64,000 bases of DNA from an uncultured Clostridium sp. Lineage in GTDB: Bacteria > Bacillota > Clostridia > TANB77 > CAG-508. Shown one piece after another: positions 45,610 through 53,918 of this stretch. The position numbers and the translations under genes are program-made. Location: the NCBI GenBank assembly GCA_947648215.1, contig CANSMW010000001.1:79296-143295 (forward strand), read 5' to 3'. Every line of letters begins with the position of its first letter. Position 1 is the stretch's first letter. The notes beneath the pieces were generated by a model. The model had not been told where the DNA came from, ran no database searches, and saw nothing but the letters and a program-made list of their open reading frames with translations.

Positions 45610-47418
45610 TTATTTTTTCAAATTATTTTTTAAAATAGCTCCACTTTCGTTTTCAAACAGTACCTCACAGTTTTCAAAATTCATACTATCTCGATATTCT
45701 TTATAATAACCAGCACGATAAAAGTATATCACATATTCATAGTAATTTTCATTCCAATTCTTTATGTCTTTGTTCGTTGTTGCATAATTTAGATTATCCT
45801 TAAATTGGTATTGTAGAATTCCCCAAATCCAATATTCTTGCCTTTGGTTTGCTAAAATTAGAGTATTCTTATCGTGTAATGATATATTGTTTTCCTTGAT
45901 ATATTTTAAAATTTCTATTTCTTCAGTTGAAAAATCACTACTAAGTCGTATCATTAAGGTTTTATTAATTCCATAAATATCCATTACATCTTTTAAGCTT
46001 TCACTTGTTGTTGTTGTCTTTGTAATTTGCACCTGACTGGTTAAAAAAGATGCAATTACTAAACCTACATAAAAAATCATAAACGTTTTTACAATAATAT
46101 CTCCTATTTTGCTGTTTTCGATTATGGTAATGGCTCCTTTATAGCATAATATCCACATTATCACCCATAAGATAAAATGCAATTTATAAAAATAATAGGT
46201 AGAAATCATTTGCATTTTCATGGCAACACCAATCAAAATCATATACAAAATGAAAATGATGAAAAACACAAGCATAAAACTCATTTTTCTGTTTTTGATG
46301 ATATGATATAAAAAATATACTGAAAATGGTATTAATAATAGCACATTTGTAATCATATTACGGTAAATGTACCCTTCTGTTTTTATGTTTTCCAAAGTTT
46401 GTATTTGAGTAAGAGATGTCATTTCTGGTAGAATTTGATAGGTAAAACCAATGATTGTTGGTATTACTAATGTAATTAACACATACGCTATCATTTCTTT
46501 ATTCCATATTTTACCATGTTTCTTTTTTAAATGTATAAGATAATAAATTCCCAATGCCCCATATACCGCTGGCACAAATAAATAATACGATAGGAACACT
46601 TGTGTACATAGTAAACACAAAAATACGATGTTTACACTTGTTTTTAGTTCGTCTTTTTCAAAGAATTGCATAAATAAAATTATTGTTTCTATGATAATAA
46701 TACCTACACTAAGATAACTATACCCTGAAAGCATGGTATTTAATTGATAGCCTAACATATATAAAATGGAAACAACAATAGCAAGACCATAGGTTAAGTT
46801 ACTATGAATGTGTTTTTTTATTATAAAATATAATAAAATGCCTCCTAGTGTAAATATGTAAATATCAAACAAAATAAAAATATGATACAAATTCATTTCC
46901 CCAATAAGAGGAGCAAAAATTCGAAATAAATTTCCTATGTTACTGTATGCTCCTGGCATTAAACACTTATCCACATGAATATTTTCTGCCTTTAATAATA
47001 AGGTATCTCTTTGGTAAAATTCATATGCAGAAAGATAATGTGCAGAAGAATCTGTCATAATATACTTAATATTAAACGGAATTCCGTATTGTATTATAAC
47101 AACAAGAAAAACCACTGCAAATATAATAGCAATTGCTCCTATATCTTTTTTATCTACTTCATAACTTTGTATTTGTTTTAAATAAAGCATTATAATAAAT
47201 AAAGCAATTGTAATAATTAGATTTGTTATGGTTAAACTCACTAAAGTAATTGGTATATTGCACATTGTAAAAATATAACAAATAAAAGTATTATAGCAAA
47301 GCATTACAAGGCTAGTTAATACACTCCATACTATCACATTTAATTTCTGTTCAGATTTTTTTATTAACATGATAGCAACAAATAATAAAATAATGGATAT
47401 TCCATAAACAATTGGCAT
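45610..47418 (-). CDS. Large multispanning membrane protein of the glycan cluster
   Basis: 602 residues with about 13-14 membrane helices and a C-terminal soluble domain of ~110 residues. The first large loop has TDSSAHYLSAYEFYQRDTL, the kind of Asp-containing loop seen in GT-C glycosyltransferases and polymerases. I do not recognise a named family with certainty. Position among GT2 genes suggests a Wzy-like polymerase or a lipid-phosphate-sugar-dependent GT-C enzyme. Confidence 0.6.
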   Translation of the reverse strand: MPIVYGISIILLFVAIMLIKKSEQKLNVIVWSVLTSLVMLCYNTFICYIFTMCNIPITLVSLTITNLIITIALFIIMLYLKQIQSYEVDKKDIGAIAIIFAVVFLVVIIQYGIPFNIKYIMTDSSAHYLSAYEFYQRDTLLLKAENIHVDKCLMPGAYSNIGNLFRIFAPLIGEMNLYHIFILFDIYIFTLGGILLYFIIKKHIHSNLTYGLAIVVSILYMLGYQLNTMLSGYSYLSVGIIIIETIILFMQFFEKDELKTSVNIVFLCLLCTQVFLSYYLFVPAVYGALGIYYLIHLKKKHGKIWNKEMIAYVLITLVIPTIIGFTYQILPEMTSLTQIQTLENIKTEGYIYRNMITNVLLLIPFSVYFLYHIIKNRKMSFMLVFFIIFILYMILIGVAMKMQMISTYYFYKLHFILWVIMWILCYKGAITIIENSKIGDIIVKTFMIFYVGLVIASFLTSQVQITKTTTTSESLKDVMDIYGINKTLMIRLSSDFSTEEIEILKYIKENNISLHDKNTLILANQRQEYWIWGILQYQFKDNLNYATTNKDIKNWNENYYEYVIYFYRAGYYKEYRDSMNFENCEVLFENESGAILKNNLKK

Positions 47419-47494
47419 TTTTATTTCTCCTTGTACAATATATTTAGGTTTTTAAAAGGTTTCCCATAAACCTTTTTTAGTATTTCTTTTGGTA

Positions 47495-48538
47495 TTACCA
47501 TTTTATATCAATTTTTAATTTATCAATCATAAAACGGTACATAACAAAAAACATTCCTTCTAAATTCCATTTATATAATTTGGCAATCACCCATAAAGCA
47601 ATATGTTTGATACCTCGTTTCCAACAATAAGAAAACTTTAAAAACGGAGTATCTCGCCAAGTTGCAAAATGCTTATCCAAATATTGTTTTGTTTTTTTTC
47701 GCTCCTTTTTAAAACTAATTTGTTTATTGTATGAAGCTCTATACATAATGGAAACTGCTAAATGAATAAACACCATAAAATCTAACAAGTTTCGCATTTC
47801 TTCATATTGATTGTTTTTTTGATAAAGTTCCTTTACTTTTTGCATATTTTCTTTAAAATTAGAAATGTCTTTCTCATTCACTGTATGAATTTGAGAATCG
47901 TATCGTAAATAATAGTTATACAAAATTTCTGGAATAATCACAACACGTTTTATGGTAGTATAAGAAGTTGCTAAAAACATCATATCACTAAAACAGCGTA
48001 AATCCAAAAAACGAAAATCTTTTACTTTTTCTCGTTTATAAATTTTGTTCCATGGAGCAGGATTGATAAACGCTGGAAAATCATCTTTTGCATTTATTTC
48101 TTTTACGATTTTTTTACCACCTAATAAGTCTTTTCCAACAACCTTACCAGTATTTGTATCAATCCTTCTAAATCCACATACTGCAAGGTCTGCGTTATTT
48201 TGTTTTGCCTCTTTATATAACCTTTCTGCCCAATTTGGCTCTACATAATCATCAGCATCTACAAATGTAATATATTCTCCTGTCGCTCTTTCTAAACCAT
48301 AATTTCTTGTGGTATGCTCTCCTCCATTTTCTTTATGAAATGTTTTTACAAGTTCTGGGAAATTCTTTGCATACTCTTCTATCATTTGTGGTGCTGAATC
48401 GGTTGACCCATCATCCACACATAAAATTTCGATTTCTTTTAGAGTTTGATTTACCAAGGCATCTAAACATCTTGGTAAATACTTTTCTAAATTATACACA
48501 AGTACCACAATCGAAACTTTTATTTTTTGTTTTTCCAT
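47495..48538 (-). CDS. Family 2 glycosyltransferase
   Basis: 347 residues. Opens KVSIVVLVYNLEKYLPRCLD, with CVDDGSTDSAPQ (~40-51) and TFVDADDYVEP (~93-103), the CpsJ/WfgS-like GT2 layout with a ~130-residue C-terminal helical part. Its end overlaps nothing; it starts right after the next GT2 gene stops (1 nt apart), so the genes are cotranscribed. Confidence 0.87.
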   Translation of the reverse strand: MEKQKIKVSIVVLVYNLEKYLPRCLDALVNQTLKEIEILCVDDGSTDSAPQMIEEYAKNFPELVKTFHKENGGEHTTRNYGLERATGEYITFVDADDYVEPNWAERLYKEAKQNNADLAVCGFRRIDTNTGKVVGKDLLGGKKIVKEINAKDDFPAFINPAPWNKIYKREKVKDFRFLDLRCFSDMMFLATSYTTIKRVVIIPEILYNYYLRYDSQIHTVNEKDISNFKENMQKVKELYQKNNQYEEMRNLLDFMVFIHLAVSIMYRASYNKQISFKKERKKTKQYLDKHFATWRDTPFLKFSYCWKRGIKHIALWVIAKLYKWNLEGMFFVMYRFMIDKLKIDIKW

Positions 48539-49450
48539 TTATAACGCTCCTATTAAGAATATAATTCTAAGAAATATTTCATCAATTAAAGATGTACGAA
48601 ATCTTTTTGTATAACATACTTTTTTTATTTGTTTGCTTAATCTAAATTTTCCTGTAAATAGCTGTAATAATTTACGGTCCGCTTCTTTCATTTCCTGCCC
48701 AAAAATTCGTTCATATTCACAAAGTTGTGCCTTTATTACTCCAAAATAATGGTTTCCAAAAAATTTTTTAATTCTCCACCCCTGAAATTTAAAAAATTTC
48801 ATTCCTCCTGCACTTACCGTTTGGTCATGTCTTCTATAGCGAACTAAAGGTTCTTTTATTTCTACCATACTTCCAAATTCGGAACAAATCATATAGACCC
48901 ATGAATCATGACCATAACAAAATTTAGGTACATTCGACACAATTTTATCACGTGTTTCGCGGTTAATCATCAGGTTCATTCCCATGGCAATGCAATCTAC
49001 CATCGAATTTCGAAAACTTGGCTTTACATCTGGTGCTTTTCTTTTTTGCTGTAGTGTAAGATTGCTATCATAATAATCGTAATTGGTAAAACACGCGGTG
49101 GCTCCCCCTTTTTCTTCCTCTTCTTTTTGTATTTTGTTAACTTGTTTTTCAATTTTCTCCTTTTCCCATACATCATCTTGGTCTGAAAAGGCATAATACT
49201 GTGCTTCTTTATCCATTTCCAACAAGGCAAAAAAGCTCTTCACAAACCCAATGTTTTTTCCATAACATACTTGTATTTTTGGATTTTGTTCATATTCCTT
49301 TAAAATGGCAATTGTCGAATCGGTAGAACCATCATCTCGAACATAAATATGAATATTTTGATAGGTCTGGTTTAAAATACTATCTAATTGCTCTTTTATA
49401 TATTTTTCTCCATTATAGGTAGAAACCAATATTGCTACTGTTTTATCCAA
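48539..49450 (-). CDS. Family 2 glycosyltransferase, rhamnosyltransferase-like
   Basis: 303 residues beginning TVAILVSTYNGEKYIKEQLD with YVRDDGSTDSTI and YAFSDQDDVWEKEKI. This SDQDDVW form is common in GT2 enzymes annotated as rhamnosyl- or alpha-L-Rha-transferases of O-antigen loci. It overlaps the flippase-like gene by 8 nt. Sugar specificity is inferred from resemblance only. Confidence 0.82.
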   Translation of the reverse strand: MDKTVAILVSTYNGEKYIKEQLDSILNQTYQNIHIYVRDDGSTDSTIAILKEYEQNPKIQVCYGKNIGFVKSFFALLEMDKEAQYYAFSDQDDVWEKEKIEKQVNKIQKEEEEKGGATACFTNYDYYDSNLTLQQKRKAPDVKPSFRNSMVDCIAMGMNLMINRETRDKIVSNVPKFCYGHDSWVYMICSEFGSMVEIKEPLVRYRRHDQTVSAGGMKFFKFQGWRIKKFFGNHYFGVIKAQLCEYERIFGQEMKEADRKLLQLFTGKFRLSKQIKKVCYTKRFRTSLIDEIFLRIIFLIGAL

Positions 49451-50687
49451 TTTTTTTCTCCTTTTTCGTTTGATGATATGTTATGAAAATAAGCAATACA
49501 CAATAGATTATCATTGTAATTACATATGCAATACTTGCTCCCTTCGCTCCTATTTTGTTTACCAAATAATAAGCTACTACACAAATAGTAACACATGAAG
49601 TTACATACACATAAAATTGTTCTTTTATTTTTCGATAAATTGTTAAAATCATGGTTTCTACATAACCCATTGCATAAAAAATATAAGCAAATAGTATCAT
49701 CATAAAATCCATTCGATACTTCGTTAAATCTACTTTATATATTAGGTTTAATACTGGAATTCCCACTATATAACCAATCATACAAGCCACTATTCCAAAT
49801 CCGATAATCGTATAAATGGATTTTCTTTCAATGGTTTGCATTTTTATGATTTCCCTTTGTTTATATAAATTGGTTAACTTACTAATTAGTGGTGCTACCA
49901 CAAACTGGGCAAATAATGGTAAAATACTTGCTGGCATAAGAATAATTCCAAATGCTGCTTGTATATCCTCTGTTAAATAATTTTCTATAGCATATTTCGG
50001 TGCATTTAATAAATACATTACTAAAAAACCATTCGCAAATAAAAAGAACTCCTTTTTATAAATCGTTTTAATATTTTCTTTTTGTATTTTTGTTTTTGGT
50101 GGCAATAATTTAATTGCCTGTGGTAAATCATAACATAAAAATACAATCATAGATGCAATACATAACCCAACACATGAGATTACTACATTGTGTGTTATTT
50201 TATCAATTATAAAAAAAGCGATAATTCCTAGAATTCCTCTTACAATTTGAGAAATTCCTACTTTGTATAATTCATCATTTTTTTGCATAACACCATAGAA
50301 AACCTCACTAAATGCCTCAAAACCTCTCCAAATACACAAGAGTATTAATATTGTATTTTTATGAGCATCATAATTATTTAGTATACAATATAAAACCACA
50401 ATAAGTGCCATAATGGCACAATTGATTATTCTTGTTACAATATATTCCCTATCCGTTATTTTCCTTTTTATATCTGTAATTTGACAATTTCTTCCTGAAT
50501 AGGTTGCAATAATGTAAAATATACTAGAGGTTGCATAAGTAATGGTAAAAATACCAGCTTCCTTCATTCCATTTATTCTTGTAATAATAATTAAAAAGAA
50601 CAAAGAGTTAAAAGAAACAAGTGTGCTCCCTATCGTATTCCATATGAAATTCTTGGCAAGTTTCTTATCTTTTATCATCTTCTTCAT
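49443..50687 (-). CDS. Wzx-like polysaccharide flippase, second copy
   Basis: 414 residues with about 12 membrane segments; begins KKLAKNFIWNTIGSTLVSFN, a typical start of oligosaccharide flippases, and has the inner repeat RQCQ-free MVF pattern. It overlaps the DUF2304 gene by 23 nt at one end and a GT2 at the other. It probably flips the repeat unit made by the neighbouring transferases. It is only distantly similar to the flippase at 112-1560. Confidence 0.8.
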   Translation of the reverse strand: MKKMIKDKKLAKNFIWNTIGSTLVSFNSLFFLIIITRINGMKEAGIFTITYATSSIFYIIATYSGRNCQITDIKRKITDREYIVTRIINCAIMALIVVLYCILNNYDAHKNTILILLCIWRGFEAFSEVFYGVMQKNDELYKVGISQIVRGILGIIAFFIIDKITHNVVISCVGLCIASMIVFLCYDLPQAIKLLPPKTKIQKENIKTIYKKEFFLFANGFLVMYLLNAPKYAIENYLTEDIQAAFGIILMPASILPLFAQFVVAPLISKLTNLYKQREIIKMQTIERKSIYTIIGFGIVACMIGYIVGIPVLNLIYKVDLTKYRMDFMMILFAYIFYAMGYVETMILTIYRKIKEQFYVYVTSCVTICVVAYYLVNKIGAKGASIAYVITMIIYCVLLIFITYHQTKKEKKIG

Positions 50688-51018
50688 CCGTTTCTTCTAC
50701 TTTTTCTTTTAAAATGGCTAATTCTTGTGTGAGTTTTATTATCATTTTGTTTTGCTTTGTTATTGTAATGGTAATATGAACAATATAAATTCCCTCTATC
50801 ATAATAGCAAATAGCAATAGTAAAATAGGTGGATAATATACTCCAAGTTTTAGTGCAATTCCCATTACCCAATCATGAAAAATAGATATGACTAAAATTC
50901 CTAATGAAAAGATAATCCATACAATGGAGTATTTTTCATCTAATTTATTTTTCTTTACTAAATTTAAAATAAATAGTAAGAATACAACCGAAAATGCCAT
51001 TGCCAAGTAATAAATCAT
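50665..51018 (-). CDS. DUF2304 membrane protein
   Basis: 117 residues: three membrane segments (MIYYLAMAFSVVFLLFILN, IVWIIFSLGILVISIF, YPPILLLLFAIMIEGIYIV) and a C-terminal coiled-coil with acidic tail, the DUF2304 pattern. These small proteins usually accompany DPM1-type GT2 enzymes, as here. The frame is open to 51129 but that part is the translated dispersed repeat (KGAVAERLGV); the ATG at 51018 has AAGGAA 6 nt before it. Confidence 0.85.
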   Translation of the reverse strand: MIYYLAMAFSVVFLLFILNLVKKNKLDEKYSIVWIIFSLGILVISIFHDWVMGIALKLGVYYPPILLLLFAIMIEGIYIVHITITITKQNKMIIKLTQELAILKEKVEETDEEDDKR

Positions 51019-51055
51019 GTTTTTTCCTTCTTTCTTTGTTTCGTATTTGCTTTTA

Positions 51056-51101
51056 AGAACCCCCAGTCGCTCCGCGACAGCCCCCTTGTTAAAGGGGCTT
51101 T
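51056..51101 (-). repeat. Dispersed ~50-bp palindromic repeat, copy 4
   Basis: Inverse orientation: AGAACCCCCAGTCGC TCC GCGACAG, CCCCCTTGTTAAAGGGG. It lies between two genes of the glycan operon. Confidence 0.85.
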
Positions 51102-51137
51102 CTTGTAATGCTTCGTAGTTTTTATGCAATAAGCAAG

Positions 51138-51842
51138 TTAATATTCTTTTAGTTTTAGTTTTGCCATTAATAGTGATAATGTTACTTTTACCATATATTT
51201 TACCGATTTTACTGGTGTAATGAATGATTTTCCTGCTATCCTTTTTCGCATTTCGACTGGCATTTCTAAAATTTTTTTCTTTTTTAAAATCATTTTCATA
51301 TTGGTTTCTGGTTCTGGGTAATCGTATGGGTAATGTTTGGCAAATTCTTTTATGACTTCTTTATTTAATGCTCGAAAACCAGAGGTAGTATCATGTATTT
51401 TTACTCCTGTAATTTGCTTAATTAGTAAAGATGTGATATTAATTCCTAACATACGGAAAAAGGTCTGTTTGTAGCCTGTTTTTTGTACGAAACGAGAACC
51501 TATTACCATATCATATCCTTCTTCTATTTTCTGTACCATTTGCTCTATATATTGGGGGTCGTGTTGTCCATCTGCGTCTAATTGAATGGCAATGTCATAG
51601 TCGCTCTTGCTAGCATATAGCATTCCCGTTTGCACAGCTCCACCAATGCCTAAGTTGTTTGGTAAATCAATTATTTTTGCTTTTGTCAACTTTGCTTTTT
51701 CTAATGTTTCGTCTTTTGAGCCATCATTAATGACCACAATATCTACCATAGGATTGGTTTTACGTACCTCGTTTACTACAGTTTGTATGTTTTCTTCTTC
51801 ATTATAAGCAGGTATCACAACTAATACTTTGTTTTTTTCCAT
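51138..51842 (-). CDS. DPM1-type family 2 glycosyltransferase
   Basis: 234 residues: VLVVIPAYNEEENIQTVVNE, VVINDGSKDET, IAIQLDADGQHDPQYIEQ and DTTSGFRALNKEVIKEF, the full signature of polyprenyl-phosphate mannose/glucose synthases, without C-terminal membrane helices. It would load a sugar on undecaprenyl phosphate for GT-C enzymes outside, and pairs with the DUF2304 protein. Start taken at ATG 51842 (MEKNK), although the binding site is weak. Confidence 0.88.
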   Translation of the reverse strand: MEKNKVLVVIPAYNEEENIQTVVNEVRKTNPMVDIVVINDGSKDETLEKAKLTKAKIIDLPNNLGIGGAVQTGMLYASKSDYDIAIQLDADGQHDPQYIEQMVQKIEEGYDMVIGSRFVQKTGYKQTFFRMLGINITSLLIKQITGVKIHDTTSGFRALNKEVIKEFAKHYPYDYPEPETNMKMILKKKKILEMPVEMRKRIAGKSFITPVKSVKYMVKVTLSLLMAKLKLKEY

Positions 51843-51936
51843 TTTTATATGATTCCTTGTATAACACAATTTAGGTTTTTCCTAAAGGTTTTACCTATAA
51901 ACCTATTACCACATTTCTTTTTCTTTCGTATTAGGC

Positions 51937-52941
51937 TTACGCTTCGTAAGCAATTCCTAAATGCTTAAAGGCATCTGGCATTGCAATTCTTCCTCTTGGT
52001 GTACGAGATAAAAAGCCAATTTGCATTAAATATGGTTCATATACATCTTCAATGGTTTCTACTTCTTCTCCAATAGTTGCTGCAAGTGTTTCTAACCCTA
52101 CTGGTCCTCCTTTGTATTTGGTAATAATGGTTTCTAACATTTTACGGTCGGTTTCATCTAATCCTAAAGCATCAATTTCTAACTTGTTTAATGCAATTTT
52201 TGCAATTTCTAAGGTAATGGCTCCGTCTCCTAATACAGAGGCATAATCACGTACTCTTTTTAAAATACGGTTTGCAATTCTTGGGGTTCCACGAGAACGT
52301 TTCGCAATTTCAAAAGATGCTGTTTCGTCAATGGTAACTCCTAAAATAGTGGCTGACCTTTTTACAATTTCATTTAATTGGTCTGGTGTGTATAATTCTA
52401 GTCTACTTACAATACCAAAACGGTCACGAAGTGGAGTGGTTAGAGAACCTGCTTTTGTGGTTGCCCCAATTAATGTAAATTTGGGTAAATCTAAACGGAT
52501 TGACCTAGCACTTGGCCCTTTTCCAATAATAATATCTAAGGTAAAATCTTCTAAGGCTGGGTATAAAATTTCTTCTACACTTTTATTAAGACGGTGAATT
52601 TCATCAATAAATAATACATCAAATTCTGAAAGATTGGTAAGGAGTGCTGCTAAATCACCTGGTTTTTCAATGGCTGGTCCTGAAGTAATTTTAATATTGG
52701 AATTCATTTCGTTGGAAATAATATTGGAAAGGGTTGTTTTTCCTAACCCCGGAGGTCCATATAATAAAACATGGTCAAGAGGCTCCCCTCTTTTTTTAGC
52801 AGCCTCTATGTATACTTTTAAATTTTCTTTTACCTTATCTTGTCCAATGTATTCCTTTAACGTTTTGGGACGTAGCGAATTTTCTAGTCTTTCCTCCTCT
52901 ACATCTTCTAATTCTGGACTAATAATACTGTTTTCGTCCAT
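51937..52941 (-). CDS. ruvB: Holliday junction helicase motor RuvB
   Basis: 334 residues: Walker [16 protein letters not shown] (~60-74), Walker [13 protein letters not shown] (~109-120), sensor GATTKAGSL and Arg finger in LRDRFG, then the winged-helix with [12 protein letters not shown]. It drives branch migration with RuvA, which is not in the window; ruvA usually lies beside it, so its absence is mildly unusual. Confidence 0.95.
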   Translation of the reverse strand: MDENSIISPELEDVEEERLENSLRPKTLKEYIGQDKVKENLKVYIEAAKKRGEPLDHVLLYGPPGLGKTTLSNIISNEMNSNIKITSGPAIEKPGDLAALLTNLSEFDVLFIDEIHRLNKSVEEILYPALEDFTLDIIIGKGPSARSIRLDLPKFTLIGATTKAGSLTTPLRDRFGIVSRLELYTPDQLNEIVKRSATILGVTIDETASFEIAKRSRGTPRIANRILKRVRDYASVLGDGAITLEIAKIALNKLEIDALGLDETDRKMLETIITKYKGGPVGLETLAATIGEEVETIEDVYEPYLMQIGFLSRTPRGRIAMPDAFKHLGIAYEA

Positions 52942-52984
52942 GTTGTCCCTCCTTTTGTTTTCTTTTATTGCGATTTCTTCGAAG

Positions 52985-53011
52985 ACGGGTCGATGTGGGC
53001 ATCGACCCCTA
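52985..53011. repeat. Short palindromic repeat (GGGTCGATG...CATCGACCC)
   Basis: A 9-bp perfect stem followed by CCTACA. A degenerate copy with the same trailer CCCCTACA lies at 56620-56644, and the trailer alone near 18426. Located between ruvB and rpiA. Confidence 0.6.
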
Positions 53012-53016
53012 CATTC

Positions 53017-53712
53017 CTATTTTTCAATGATGACATTGTATCCAATGAATAATCCTGTTTCTACGACACCTACAATGCTTTTTAATTTTGCCTCATATGT
53101 GTCGTCTACATCATGAAATACAGCATCTAATATGATATTTCCTCTTTCGGTAACAACTGGTCCATCTTTTCCTTTTGCTAAACGTAAAGTGATTTCTTTT
53201 GCTCCCATTTGTAATAGAGCTTGTCTTACTAGATTGATGGCTTCTGGATGTACTTCCACTGGAATTGGAAATTTATCACAAATATGTTCTACCATTTTGG
53301 AATCATCTACTAAAATATAGGTAACTGGAGTTGCTGCCATGTTTAGCTTTTCGTGGTACATCGCTCCACCTCTTCCTTTTATCAGCCAATTCCTAGGAGT
53401 TACTTCATCTGCTCCATCATATGCCCAATCTGGCTTTTGCACCATAAGGGTGGTGGTTGGTATCCCAAGGTTTTCGCATAATAGTTTTACTTCGTATGAA
53501 GTTGGTATTGCTGTAATATGTAGGTTTTCTTCTTTCATTCTTTTGGCAATTGCTTTGGTTGCTACAAAAGAAGTAGAACCAGAACCCACTCCAATGACAT
53601 CTCCGTCTTTTACTCGTTTTGCCAATTTTTCTGCAATTCTTTCTTTTTCTGTTAGATTGCTAATTTCGCCATTCCATAATGATTTTTGTTTTACATTTTC
53701 TTCCCAATTCAT
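53017..53712 (-). CDS. rpiA: Ribose-5-phosphate isomerase A
   Basis: 231 residues with GDVIGVGSGSTSFVATKA (phosphate loop), TSYEVKLLCENLGIP, YDGADEVTP (catalytic DGADE), KGRGGAMYHEKL and a late FPIPVEVHPEA. It interconverts ribose 5-phosphate and ribulose 5-phosphate. The ATG at 53712 has AGGAGGAGG about 5 nt upstream; the frame is open to 53901 but that stretch is translated repeat sequence (KKAPLLKGAVAEGDWGF). Confidence 0.93.
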   Translation of the reverse strand: MNWEENVKQKSLWNGEISNLTEKERIAEKLAKRVKDGDVIGVGSGSTSFVATKAIAKRMKEENLHITAIPTSYEVKLLCENLGIPTTTLMVQKPDWAYDGADEVTPRNWLIKGRGGAMYHEKLNMAATPVTYILVDDSKMVEHICDKFPIPVEVHPEAINLVRQALLQMGAKEITLRLAKGKDGPVVTERGNIILDAVFHDVDDTYEAKLKSIVGVVETGLFIGYNVIIEK

Positions 53713-53765
53713 AATTTTCCTCCTCCTATTGATAGATTTGTCGCCAAGGGAATCTTGTCCTTCTA

Positions 53766-53815
53766 AGAACCCCCAGTCGCCTTCGGCGACAGCCCCCTTG
53801 AGTAAAGGGGCCTTT
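53766..53815 (-). repeat. Dispersed ~50-bp palindromic repeat, copy 5
   Basis: Inverse orientation, AGAACCCCCAGTCGCC TTC GGCGACAG then CCCCCTTGAGTAAAGGGG. It is upstream of rpiA and creates the false N-terminal extension. Confidence 0.85.
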
Positions 53816-53918
53816 TTTGAGCATGCCTTTATAGTATTTTTATGCGGGTGCGGGCCTTGTGTTCGCCCATTGTTCATATTTTTGTCATCTCGTATGACCA
53901 ATGCAAAGCCCTTACGGT

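Noticed and set aside
51019..51129. N-terminal extension of the DUF2304 protein
   Set aside because: Also translated repeat; the ATG at 51018 has its own binding site and starts the first membrane helix.
53713..53901. N-terminal extension of rpiA
   Set aside because: It is translated repeat DNA; a strong AGGAGGAGG site precedes the internal ATG at 53712.
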